Shown: piece after piece, positions 33,293 through 40,558 of the stretch
Numbering within the stretch: position 1 is the first letter of the stretch
Layout: every line of letters begins with the position of its first letter
Assembly: GCF_006874585.1 (NCBI RefSeq)
Contig: NZ_CP029761.1
Span: 383,001-447,000, forward strand
Origin: Sphingomonas sp. IC081
GTDB lineage: Bacteria > Pseudomonadota > Alphaproteobacteria > Sphingomonadales > Sphingomonadaceae
DNA: 64,000 bases
Reading direction: 5' to 3'
Position numbers and translations under genes: made by a program
The notes under the pieces: model-generated
Databases searched by the model: none
What the model was told of the DNA's origin: nothing
What the model saw: only the letters and a program-made list of their open reading frames with translations

Positions 33293-34327
33293 ATGATCCC
33301 GACGCCGCCGTCCTGGCGCCTGCAAGATAGTCCCGTGGCCGCTGCGCACGATGCACAGGCAGCCGCAATGGCCACTGCCCTGGCGGCATTGCGCAAGAGC
33401 GGGCCGCGTCTGCGGCGGCATTTGCTGGTCGCGTTGCTGGTCAGTCTCTGCGTGCTGTCGCTGCTGATGCGCCGCGCGGCATTGCACATCGATCCGTGGC
33501 GCGGTGACAACCTGCCGTTCTACGCGGCGGGCCTGGCCCTCATGGCGCTGCGGTTCGGCTTGCCGCGCAGCGACTGGCGCCACGCCGTGCCGGTCGCGCG
33601 CTTCAGCGAGTATGCGGCGCTTTTCGCGCTGATCTCGCTGATGGGGGCGACGGCAAGCTATCCGGTGGCGGCGCTCACGCATGGCTATGCCGATGCGGCC
33701 TTGCAGCGCATCGACCTGGCGCTCGGGTTCGACTGGCTGGAGTGCTACCGGCGCGTCGCCGCGCATCCCGTGCTGCAACTGCTGGGCACTGCCGCCTATC
33801 GCAGCATCTATTTCACCCCGGCAGTGCTGCTGGCCCATGCGGCCTGGACCGGACGGCAGGGCCGGGCCTACGAGTTTCTCGCCGCCTTCTGGCTGGCGGC
33901 GGTGATCACGCTGGGCGTGTTCAGCCTGATGCCGGCGGTCGGCCCGTTCTCCTACCTGTGGCACGGGGCGATCCCCTATATGCCCGAGAGCGAACTGTGG
34001 CAGCAGGGGCTGATCCCGGGCTTGCGGGCGCACAGCGTGACGCAGGTCGACATCGCCCACTTGCGCGGGATCGTCTCGGCGCCGAGTTTCCACACTGCGG
34101 CGGCGGTGCTCTATATCGCGGCGGGCTGGCGGATCGCCGGGCTGCGCTGGCCGATCGTCACCCTCAACGCGGGCATGCTGCTGTCGACCCCGGTGGAGGG
34201 CACGCATTACCTGATCGACATGATCATCGGCGCGGCGGTGGCGGGGGTCTCGCTCTCGCTGGTTACCGCCTACCGGGCCATGCTGCGGCGGAGCGGCGCG
34301 CGAGAAGCGGGGCTTCTCGCGGCCTGA
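33293..34327 (+). CDS. PAP2-superfamily membrane phosphatase/transferase
   Basis: A 344-residue membrane protein with six to eight hydrophobic segments. The phosphatase signature motifs lie late: IVSAPSFHTAAAVLYIAA and TPVEGTHYLIDMIIGA supply the two histidines and the aspartate of the PAP2 active site. The arrangement resembles the PAP2_3 group that includes Aur1-type inositol phosphorylceramide synthases. In a sphingolipid-making bacterium a lipid head-group role is conceivable, but a plain lipid phosphatase is equally possible. Confidence 0.7.
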   Translation: MIPTPPSWRLQDSPVAAAHDAQAAAMATALAALRKSGPRLRRHLLVALLVSLCVLSLLMRRAALHIDPWRGDNLPFYAAGLALMALRFGLPRSDWRHAVPVARFSEYAALFALISLMGATASYPVAALTHGYADAALQRIDLALGFDWLECYRRVAAHPVLQLLGTAAYRSIYFTPAVLLAHAAWTGRQGRAYEFLAAFWLAAVITLGVFSLMPAVGPFSYLWHGAIPYMPESELWQQGLIPGLRAHSVTQVDIAHLRGIVSAPSFHTAAAVLYIAAGWRIAGLRWPIVTLNAGMLLSTPVEGTHYLIDMIIGAAVAGVSLSLVTAYRAMLRRSGAREAGLLAA

Positions 34328-34379
34328 GAGGCGTTTGGGAATGCGCTTGCGGGCGGACTTTCCTCAATCCCGGAGCGCC

Positions 34380-34619
34380 TCAATCCCGGAGCGCCTCGAT
34401 CTGCCGGGCGAGGTCGGAGCCGCGCTTGTCATCGGTGGCGATGCGTTCGAGCACGGCGATGCGCTTGCGCAGGTTTTCGACTTCGGCTTCGAGTTCGTGT
34501 TCGCGCTGGCCATGGTCTTCGCCGCCGAAGCCCGGCTTCTCGCCGCGCAGCTTCTGGGCCCGCAGCCAGACGCCGCTGGCGATGGCGAACATGACGACAA
34601 CGGCAGTCCAGAAGCTCAT
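34380..34619 (-). CDS. PspB-like paralogue 4 of the expanded psp operon
   Basis: A 79-residue protein with an N-terminal membrane helix (MSFWTAVVVMFAIASGVWLR), a charged coiled coil and the C-terminal signature RIAVLERIATDDKRGSDLAR-QIEALRD. The signature (E-[RT]-I-[VA]-T-D, then QIE-x-LR) recurs in three tandem neighbours. The ATG overlaps the upstream stop (ATGA). A 16-base tandem duplication covers its stop region (34362-34393). It probably acts in the membrane complex that binds or releases PspA under envelope stress. Confidence 0.65.
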   Translation of the reverse strand: MSFWTAVVVMFAIASGVWLRAQKLRGEKPGFGGEDHGQREHELEAEVENLRKRIAVLERIATDDKRGSDLARQIEALRD

Positions 34620-34966
34620 TGCTTGGTAACCTCTTGACGGGCCTCAAGTCGGGCTTCCCGCAGGCCTTCGATCTGGAGGGCTACATCATAACCCTGGTCG
34701 GTGACAATCCGCTCGACGCTGGCGAGGCGGTCCTTGATCGAACCCACTTCGGCGCGCAGCTGGGCATTCTCCTGGGTGAGCAGTTGCACGCGGGCCTGGG
34801 CCTCGTTGTTGTCCTTGGGATAGAGTGCCTTGCCCCAGGAATTTTCCAGCGGATAGCCATTGCGCATGCGCAGCCAGTTGTTGACCACCCAGCCCAGCGT
34901 CGCCACCGCGGTCGCCGAGATGATGACGGGCGCGAGCGCTTCGATCACGACAAAATCGAGTGCCAT
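34616..34966 (-). CDS. PspB-like paralogue 3 of the expanded psp operon
   Basis: A 116-residue protein: a membrane helix (APVIISATAVATLGWVVNNW), a linker with YPLENSWGKALYPKDN, a coiled coil (VQLLTQENAQLRAEVGSIKD), then RLASVERIVTDQGYDVALQI-EGLREAR and a charged tail. It is the longest of the four paralogues and has a unique linker. It starts at ATG 34966, 20 bases after the stop of the preceding paralogue, and its TGA overlaps the next ATG. Function is inferred from the operon. Confidence 0.65.
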   Translation of the reverse strand: MALDFVVIEALAPVIISATAVATLGWVVNNWLRMRNGYPLENSWGKALYPKDNNEAQARVQLLTQENAQLRAEVGSIKDRLASVERIVTDQGYDVALQIEGLREARLEARQEVTKQ

Positions 34967-34986
34967 GTTTGAAAATTTCCCTGTGG

Positions 34987-35277
34987 TCAGTTCGCGCGCG
35001 GTTCGCGGTCGCGCAGCGTTTCGATCTGGCGCGCGGTGTCCCAGGCGCCGTCGGTGACGATGGTTTCGAGGGCGCGCAGGCGGCTCTCGATTTCGGCATT
35101 GTGGGTGGCGTATTGCGCGGCCTTTTCGGCAGCGTTCCGGGCGGTGATGCCGGCGGTCAGTTCCAGCTTGCGCTCCAGGAAGGCGAGGCGGCGCTTGTAG
35201 ACCCCGGCAAGGATCGCGGCGATGGCGATCATCGCGCCCATGACGGCGGCCAGGCCCATGAAGTCCCCGAAGCTCAC
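34987..35277 (-). CDS. PspB-like paralogue 2 of the expanded psp operon
   Basis: A 96-residue protein that starts at GTG 35277, overlapping the TGA of the upstream paralogue (GTGA). A membrane helix (FMGLAAVMGAMIAIAAILAG) is followed by basic KRRLAFLERKLEL, a helical EKAAQYATHNAEIESRLRAL and the signature ETIVTDGAWDTARQIETLRD. The EKAAQYA element is shared with paralogue 1, so these two look like the most recent duplication. Confidence 0.65.
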   Translation of the reverse strand: MSFGDFMGLAAVMGAMIAIAAILAGVYKRRLAFLERKLELTAGITARNAAEKAAQYATHNAEIESRLRALETIVTDGAWDTARQIETLRDREPRAN

Positions 35278-35573
35278 TGGCGGGTTTCCTTTTCCGTCGT
35301 GCCGGTATCCGCGGCGCGCTGATCGCCCATCCGTGTGTCGCGAAGGGCCTCGATCTGGAGCGCGGTGTTGTAGCCGCCATCGGTGACGATGCGTTCGAGC
35401 ACGCGCACGCGCTCTTCCAGTTCGCGGGCGTTCGAGGCGTATTGCGCGGCCTTTTCGGCGGTCGCCTCGACCTGCAGTTCCGCCATCTTGCGCTGGTGGC
35501 GGGTCCAGATCGCGAAACCGCCGATGATGAACGGCGCCAGCGGAATGAGCAGCGCGATCGTGTGGTTGTCCAT
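35274..35573 (-). CDS. pspB: PspB-like paralogue 1 (closest to PspB)
   Basis: A 99-residue protein with an N-terminal membrane helix (HTIALLIPLAPFIIGGFAIW) followed directly by TRHQRKMAEL, the layout of PspB. A coiled coil (EKAAQYASNARELEERVRVL) and the signature ERIVTDGGYNTALQIEALRD follow. In enterobacteria PspB and PspC form an inner-membrane sensor that frees PspF from PspA. It lies 33 bases after pspC. The gene symbol is tentative because canonical PspB is shorter (about 75 residues). Confidence 0.65.
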   Translation of the reverse strand: MDNHTIALLIPLAPFIIGGFAIWTRHQRKMAELQVEATAEKAAQYASNARELEERVRVLERIVTDGGYNTALQIEALRDTRMGDQRAADTGTTEKETRQ

Positions 35574-35606
35574 GGTCCTGTATCTCTCTTGCCGTCGGGG
35601 GGCGGA

Positions 35607-36047
35607 TCAGCGCAGGCTGTCGATTTCGGCGGCGAGGCGCGAGGTGCTGCTGGTCTTGTAGTGTTCCTCCATCTCGGCGACGCGGCGGTCGATGTCCGAG
35701 ATGTCCGAGCGCAGGCGGCCAGAGCGGGCGCTTTCGCGGGTCATGGCGAAACCGCCAAGGCCGAGGCCCCGATCAAGGCCGCGGCTGCGGCGCACCCGGC
35801 GCTGTTCCATGCGGCGCAGCAGGCGGTCCTCCTCCTCTTCGGAATAGAGGTACATCGGCTTGTCGTCCGCCAGCCAGGCGATCATGATGTAGGCAAAGAC
35901 GGTGAAGCCCGCGAGGCCGAAACACGTCAGCAGGACTGCCGCAAGGCGCACCCACAAGGCGTCGATCCCGGTATAGTCGGCGATCCCCGCGCAGACGCCC
36001 TTGATCTTGCCGTTCGACTTGTCGAGATAGAATTGTCCGCGTGACAC
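35607..36047 (-). CDS. pspC: PspC-domain envelope-stress sensor
   Basis: A 146-residue protein with a clear PspC domain: FYLDKSNGKIKGVCAGIADY, TGIDALWVRLAAVLLTCFG and AGFTVFAYIMIAWLADDKP, ending with a membrane helix. The C-terminal half is cytosolic or periplasmic, arginine-rich, and closes with SDIDRRVAEMEEHYKT then SRLAAEIDSLR. That segment resembles the signature of the four downstream PspB-like paralogues. The start is GTG 36047 with AAGGA upstream. The 131-base gap to pspA contains GC-rich hairpins that may set relative expression. Confidence 0.85.
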   Translation of the reverse strand: MSRGQFYLDKSNGKIKGVCAGIADYTGIDALWVRLAAVLLTCFGLAGFTVFAYIMIAWLADDKPMYLYSEEEEDRLLRRMEQRRVRRSRGLDRGLGLGGFAMTRESARSGRLRSDISDIDRRVAEMEEHYKTSSTSRLAAEIDSLR

Positions 36048-36178
36048 TGCTGGTTTCCTTCCCCTGAAACGCTGGGAGGCAAAGGGCCTCGGCTCCCGGT
36101 TACTGGCCCGGTCACACCCCTGCTTGAGGGGGCCGGGCGGCGCGCGCATGCCGGGAGGCCAGGCGCGCGCCGGCAGGA

Positions 36179-36886
36179 TCAGAACGGATCGCCGTCCGGC
36201 TTGGCAGGAGCGCTGGCGGCAGGCGTGCCCATCGCGCGCTTCATCTCGGCCAGTTCGGCGTCGATCGTGTCGCCATCGGCGAGTGCGGCGATCTCTTCGG
36301 CGAGCGTCGGCTGGCGCTTGTCGGCCAGGCTCATCGCCTCGGCACGGCCTTCCGCATAGTCGACACGGCGTTCGAGCTGTTCGAAACGCACCAGCGCCTC
36401 GTCCACGCGCTCGCTCGACAGCAAGGTGCGCAGTTTGACGCGATTCTCGGCGCTCTGCAAGCGCGCGGCGATCGAGGACTGGCGGCTGCGGGCTTCGCGC
36501 AGGCGGCTCTGCAGCTTCTCGATGTCGGCCTCGTAGGCGCGCAGGGCATCGTCGAGCACGAGGATCTCGGCATTGAGCTGCTCGGCCATGTCGGCGGCCT
36601 TCTTGCGTTCGAGCAGGGCGGCGCGGGCAAGATCCTCGCGGTCCTTGCTGAGCGCGAGCTGGGCCTTGTCGCCCCAGTCGGCCTGGAGCCGGTCGAGCTT
36701 GCCGACGTGGCGGCGCAGTTCCTTCTGGTCGGCGATGGTCCGCGCGCTGCTGGTGCGCACCTCGACCAGCGTCTCTTCCATCTCGAGGATGATCAGGCGG
36801 ATCATCTTGGCCGGGTCTTCGGCCTTGTCGAGCATGTCGTTGAAGTTGGCGGCGATGATGTCGCGGGTGCGGGAGAAGATACCCAT
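36179..36886 (-). CDS. pspA: Phage shock protein A
   Basis: A 235-residue coiled-coil protein of the PspA/IM30 (ESCRT-III-like) family that binds damaged inner membrane and, when idle, inhibits PspF. The amphipathic start MGIFSRTRDIIAANFNDML is canonical. Long heptad helices follow (AEDPAKMIRLIILEMEETL, ADQKELRRHVGKLDRLQ), then the C-terminal DTIDAELAEMKRAMG. AAGGA precedes ATG 36886. The frame stays open upstream to an ATG at 37090 that overlaps the stop of a small membrane gene, so an N-terminally extended form is possible. Confidence 0.93.
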   Translation of the reverse strand: MGIFSRTRDIIAANFNDMLDKAEDPAKMIRLIILEMEETLVEVRTSSARTIADQKELRRHVGKLDRLQADWGDKAQLALSKDREDLARAALLERKKAADMAEQLNAEILVLDDALRAYEADIEKLQSRLREARSRQSSIAARLQSAENRVKLRTLLSSERVDEALVRFEQLERRVDYAEGRAEAMSLADKRQPTLAEEIAALADGDTIDAELAEMKRAMGTPAASAPAKPDGDPF

Positions 36887-37086
36887 CGTGGTTGTTCCTT
36901 TGGTGCCGAAGCCCGAATTATGGATGCCCGAAGCCTTGAAGTCCGTGGTTCCGTGGTTGCCGCGTGTCCGCGTCCGGCTCTCGAAACCGAGCTGGCTCGG
37001 ATCGAAAGGGCGGGCGCGGCCGTCCCGGGCGCTGCCGGCGGCTTGCCCCGAAGTCTGGAGAATTTCGATCTCCGCGTCGAGCCTGC

Positions 37087-37275
37087 TCATTGCAGGTGGC
37101 TCCCCATGCACACGGGGGCCGCCGCATGGGCCTTGGTGGCGAACTGGTCGCTCATGGCCACGAGGTTGAGCGAACCCATCGCCAAGATGCTGATGAGGAT
37201 CGCCCAGTCGAGCTTGCTGCGCGCCGGGGCGCGGGCGGCGTCACGGCTGGCTGCGGGAGCTTCATGGAACGGCAT
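37087..37275 (-). CDS. Small membrane protein, first gene of the psp transcript
   Basis: A 62-residue protein with a charged N-terminus (HEAPAASRDAARAPARSK), one membrane helix (LDWAILISILAMGSLNLVAM) and a short tail ending CMGSHLQ. AAGGA lies upstream of ATG 37275. It is the first gene after the sigma54 promoter and is followed by pspA. No family is recognised. Its position suggests a stress-induced membrane component or a small regulator of the Psp response. Confidence 0.6.
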   Translation of the reverse strand: MPFHEAPAASRDAARAPARSKLDWAILISILAMGSLNLVAMSDQFATKAHAAAPVCMGSHLQ

Positions 37276-37321
37276 GGCATCGGTCCTTCGATTGGGATCA
37301 GGTGAGATTGTCCCATGCTTC

Positions 37322-37336
37322 GCAAGGGGTGTGCCA
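37322..37336 (-). promoter_or_regulatory. Sigma54 promoter of the psp operon
   Basis: On the minus strand TGGCACACCCCTTGC is a perfect match to TGGCAC-N5-TTGC. Transcription should start near 37310, about 35 bases before the first psp gene. The AT-rich stretch to 37436, with repeated GCGGAAAT-like sequences, is a plausible PspF/IHF binding region and also the pspF promoter zone. Confidence 0.85.
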
Positions 37337-37436
37337 AATTGCGGAAATGGCGGAATTACGTGATTTCAGTGTCTTGTCTTGGCGAGGGCGGAAATATGAA
37401 TTGCCAATGAATGGGAAATTTCGCTAACATTTGGGA

Positions 37437-38570
37437 ATGGAGCGCGAAGTCCAGTTCATTGGCCAGTCCTCTGCCTTCCTCGACGCGGTCGAGCGGGCGA
37501 GCCGTGCCGCGGCCGTGCGCCGTCCGGTGCTGGTGATCGGCGAGCGGGGGACCGGCAAGGAACTGATCGCCCAGCGCCTCCACCACCTCTCGCCGCGCTG
37601 GGGGGAGCCGCTGGTCACGCTCAACTGCGCGGCGCTGCCCGAGGCGCTGATCGAGGCGGAACTGTTCGGGCACGAGGCGGGGGCCTTCACCGGCGCGGTG
37701 CGGGCGCGGGCAGGGCGCTTCGAGGAGGCCGATCGCGGCACCCTGTTCCTCGACGAACTCGGCACCCTGTCGATGGCGGCGCAGGAGCGGCTGCTGCGCG
37801 CCATCGAATATGGCGAGGTCGCGCGGATCGGCGCCTCGCGGCCGGTGCAGGTCGATGTGCGCATCGTCGGCGCCACCAATGCCGACCTGCCGCGCATGGT
37901 GGAGGAAGGCACCTTCCGCGCCGACCTGCTCGACCGGCTCAGCTTCGAGGTCATCAACCTGCCGCCGCTGCGTGCGCGCGAGGGGGACGTGTTCGAACTG
38001 GCCGACTACTATGGCCGCCGCATGGCCAGCGAACTGGAGTGGGATCGCTGGCCGGGCTTCGCGGCCGAGGCGATGGCGGCGCTGGAGGCGCATCGCTGGC
38101 CCGGCAACGTGCGTGAACTGCGCAATGTGGTGGAGCGGGCGGTCTACCGCTGGGGGCTGGAAGAGGAGCCGATCGCGCGAATCGTCTTCGACCCGTTCGA
38201 TTACCCCTGGCGGGCCGAGCCGGTGCCGGTGCCAGTGTCAGTGCAGGGGCCAGTTCCGGTTCCAGTGCGCGTATCGCCGCTCGCCGATGTGTCTGTTTCG
38301 CCTGCGGCGGCATCTGCGCCGGTTTCGGCAGGTCCGCCCCGTGCCGGGCGCGACTTGCGCGGGGCGGTCGAGGCTTACGAGCGGGCGCTGCTGGTCGAGG
38401 CGCTGGAGGGGCATCGCTGGAACCAGCGGCGGGCGGCGGCGGCGCTGGGATTGAGTTACGACCAGTTGCGCCATGCGATCAAGCGGCATCGCCTTTCCGC
38501 CGATACGATTGTGGCGCCGTCTTCGGCCGCCGGACGGCGGGATTCGCTTTCGGACCCCGAATCGGTTTAA
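37437..38570 (+). CDS. pspF: Psp operon transcriptional activator (sigma54-dependent)
   Basis: A 377-residue AAA+ enhancer-binding protein with no receiver domain, as in PspF. Motifs: Walker A GERGTGKE, the sigma54-contact loop GAFTGA (HEAGAFTGAVRARAGRF), Walker B GTLFLDE, the sensor region HRWPGNVRELRNVVERAVY, and a Fis-type HTH at the end (RRAAAALGLSYDQLRHAIKR). A valine/proline repeat linker (PVPVPVSVQ...PVPVPV) joins core and HTH. ATG 37437 starts MEREVQFIGQS; TTG 37431 is a weaker option. It is divergent from the psp operon and faces its sigma54 promoter. Confidence 0.93.
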   Translation: MEREVQFIGQSSAFLDAVERASRAAAVRRPVLVIGERGTGKELIAQRLHHLSPRWGEPLVTLNCAALPEALIEAELFGHEAGAFTGAVRARAGRFEEADRGTLFLDELGTLSMAAQERLLRAIEYGEVARIGASRPVQVDVRIVGATNADLPRMVEEGTFRADLLDRLSFEVINLPPLRAREGDVFELADYYGRRMASELEWDRWPGFAAEAMAALEAHRWPGNVRELRNVVERAVYRWGLEEEPIARIVFDPFDYPWRAEPVPVPVSVQGPVPVPVRVSPLADVSVSPAAASAPVSAGPPRAGRDLRGAVEAYERALLVEALEGHRWNQRRAAAALGLSYDQLRHAIKRHRLSADTIVAPSSAAGRRDSLSDPESV

Positions 38571-38739
38571 GGGGCCCGGTGAACCCGTATGGGGTTTTTC
38601 AGGGTGGACTTGGGAAAGCCGGGCATCCGGCGACTGATTTCCTGAAGATATTTTCTTTAAGGGACTGCCCGTATAGGGTGGTGTTCTGGTATAGTACCCC
38701 GGCAGGCATGGACCCTGGGATGCACCGATTGAGGGCAGT

Positions 38740-39264
38740 GTGGACGACGTGACCGACATTGCGGAAGGCAAGGCCATGCTGGGCAGCCTCACCGACAAGC
38801 AGGTCGAGGTGCTGGACCTGCTGGTCATGCACCGCACCACCAAGGAAATCGCCCGTGAACTGGCGATCGCGCCCAACACCGTGGATCAGCGGATCGGCGC
38901 CGTGCGCGACAAGTGGGGGACGGTCAACCGCAAGGATACCGCGCGCCTCTATGCCCAGCTGGTCGAGCTATGTGGCAAACCCCTATGTGATTTTTCCCGT
39001 GTCGACGCCGGCCCCGCGCTGCCGGATGAAGCGGATCAGGACTTGCCGGTCGATCCGGTCTTCGTTCTCTCCGATGCCCGCCCGATGGAGCGGCATCCGG
39101 ACTGGTACGGAGCCCCGACGATCGAGCTGGCGGGTCTGGAGGCTTTCGATGCGAAGTTCGGCCGTGCCGGGCGCATCGTCGCGGTAATCGTGCTGGCCCT
39201 GATGATGGCGGTGACGCTGGCGGCAACGCTGTCGATCGCCGATGTCCTGGGGCGGCTGATCTAG
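38740..39264 (+). CDS. Membrane-anchored LuxR-type HTH regulator
   Basis: A 174-residue protein with an N-terminal GerE/LuxR-like HTH (LTDKQVEVLDLLVMHRTTKE, IARELAIAPNTVDQRIGAVR). A middle acidic region follows (ALPDEADQDLPVDPVF), and one C-terminal membrane helix (GRIVAVIVLALMMAVTLAATL) closes the protein. DNA binding from the membrane suggests signal-coupled control. GTG 38740 is the likely start, with GAGGG four bases upstream. It lies downstream of pspF in an AT-richer gap with GTATAG-containing repeats. Targets are unknown. Confidence 0.75.
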   Translation: MDDVTDIAEGKAMLGSLTDKQVEVLDLLVMHRTTKEIARELAIAPNTVDQRIGAVRDKWGTVNRKDTARLYAQLVELCGKPLCDFSRVDAGPALPDEADQDLPVDPVFVLSDARPMERHPDWYGAPTIELAGLEAFDAKFGRAGRIVAVIVLALMMAVTLAATLSIADVLGRLI

Positions 39265-39351
39265 CGGCGTCTGCCCTTACCCTCGTGCCTGGCCGCCGCC
39301 GATGCCTCCGTCACGGGAACCGGCGCCACGGCGCAGATAGGGGTTAGAGGC

Positions 39352-39690
39352 ATGACACCGGAAATCGCAGGCATGCGCATCGCACGCACCATTCGCTCGG
39401 TCGAGAACGACATGGACGAACTGCTCGCCAAGTCGAGCGAGCTTTTTGCCGAGATCGCCCGGGCGCGTATCGTCACCGAGGAGGCGGCCCGGCTTGGCCA
39501 GCAGCCGATGGCGCGCGTTGCCCGGCTGCAGCAGAGCCTGATGGATGCCCGTCTCGAACTGGTGCGGGCGCACCGCGACCTCTCGAAGATCGCGGAAACC
39601 ATGGACATTCCGATCCGCTGCCCCGATGAAGCGCGTCTCGCGGAGATGACTGCGGAAGAGATCGGCGCGGTGGTGGCAACCGCCGCCTGA
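39352..39690 (+). CDS. Small coiled-coil protein of unknown function
   Basis: A 112-residue soluble protein, mostly helical and charged (SVENDMDELLAKSSELFAEI, MARVARLQQSLMDARLELVR), with an acidic C-terminus (ARLAEMTAEEIGAVVATAA). No catalytic motif or known family is recognised. It follows the HTH regulator by 87 bases and precedes a membrane protein gene by 20 bases, so the latter two may be co-transcribed. Confidence 0.6.
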   Translation: MTPEIAGMRIARTIRSVENDMDELLAKSSELFAEIARARIVTEEAARLGQQPMARVARLQQSLMDARLELVRAHRDLSKIAETMDIPIRCPDEARLAEMTAEEIGAVVATAA

Positions 39691-39710
39691 TCGATGGCGA
39701 AGGGGCTGGT

Positions 39711-40214
39711 GTGATCAATTCGGAACAATTGGTTTTTTTCCTGCTCCTGGTCGTTTCGCTGGCATTGGCGCTGTGGAAGGGTGGGGCTCCCGAACGCTGG
39801 GGCGCCGTGGTCATCCTTGCGATGGTCGGGTTCGAGGCTACCGCCGAGATCTTCCTTCCCAGCGGCTTCCGGACCGTGGACCCCCTGTCGCTCCTGACGG
39901 ACCTGGTGGGGACCATCGGTTTCGGCATGCTGGCGCTTCACGCGATGAGGATCTGGCCGTTATGGGCAACTTCGCTGCAATTGCTGAGCCTCAGCGCGCA
40001 TTTCGCACGGTGGGCGGACATCGGCATCCCGCCGGTGGTCTATGCCGTGATGCGCAGTACGCCGACGGGGCTGGCGCTTGCGGTGCTGCTGGCGGGGACG
40101 CTGATGCATATGCGCCGGATGCGGCGGGATGGCAGCGATCGTTCCTGGCAGACCTGGTCCCGGGATACTGCCGGATCCGTCCGCTCTCGAGCCGGTTACT
40201 CGAAGCGCTGGTAG
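39711..40214 (+). CDS. Integral membrane protein of unknown function
   Basis: A 167-residue protein with four or five membrane segments (LVFFLLLVVSLALALW, WGAVVILAMVGFEATAEIFL, LLTDLVGTIGFGMLALHAM, and a last one ending LAVLLAGTLMHM) and a basic tail. The start is GTG 39711 with AAGGGG upstream. Its last 60 bases overlap, in another frame, the beginning of the RadC-type JAB gene. No family is recognised. Confidence 0.6.
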   Translation: MINSEQLVFFLLLVVSLALALWKGGAPERWGAVVILAMVGFEATAEIFLPSGFRTVDPLSLLTDLVGTIGFGMLALHAMRIWPLWATSLQLLSLSAHFARWADIGIPPVVYAVMRSTPTGLALAVLLAGTLMHMRRMRRDGSDRSWQTWSRDTAGSVRSRAGYSKRW

Positions 40215-40558
40215 TCCGGCTTGGCCGGCTTGGCCGGGAAGTGCTGGTGGAGCTGCCGTTCGACCACGCCGGGCGACTGATCGGCGAGGCGGTGTGCGTC
40301 GCCGGCGGCGTCGCCTCGATCGGCAGCAGCTACCGGATGCTGGTCCAGCGGGCGCTGGCCTGTGACGCGGCGGGCATCGTGCTGGCGCACAACCATCCCT
40401 CCGGCAGTCATCGGCCGAGCCGGGCCGACGTTGTCGCCACGCGCCAGATCGCCGCGGTATGCCGGGCGGTGGATCTTGATCTGTTCGACCATCTCGTGAT
40501 CGGCGGGCGCAGCGTTGCCAGCATGCGCCAGGCAGGTCTGTTGGCAGGCGCGGGGTAG
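40154..40558 (+). CDS. Short RadC-type JAB/MPN domain protein (start uncertain)
   Basis: About 130 residues with the RadC metalloprotease-like core: LVELPFDHAGRLIGEAVCV, the zinc motif AHNHPSGSHRPSRAD, and DLFDHLVIGGRSVASMRQAG near the end. Full RadC proteins have an extra N-terminal helix-hairpin-helix region that is missing here. No ATG lies in frame before the domain; candidates are CTG 40154 or GTG 40241, neither with a strong ribosome site. It may be a genuine short JAB protein, read by coupling from the overlapping membrane gene, or a truncated relic. Confidence 0.55.
   Translation: MVPGYCRIRPLSSRLLEALVVRLGRLGREVLVELPFDHAGRLIGEAVCVAGGVASIGSSYRMLVQRALACDAAGIVLAHNHPSGSHRPSRADVVATRQIAAVCRAVDLDLFDHLVIGGRSVASMRQAGLLAGAG

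Noticed and set aside
34380..38570. Prophage, suggested by the name phage shock
   Set aside because: No integrase, capsid, tail or lysis gene is present. Psp genes are chromosomal envelope-stress functions.
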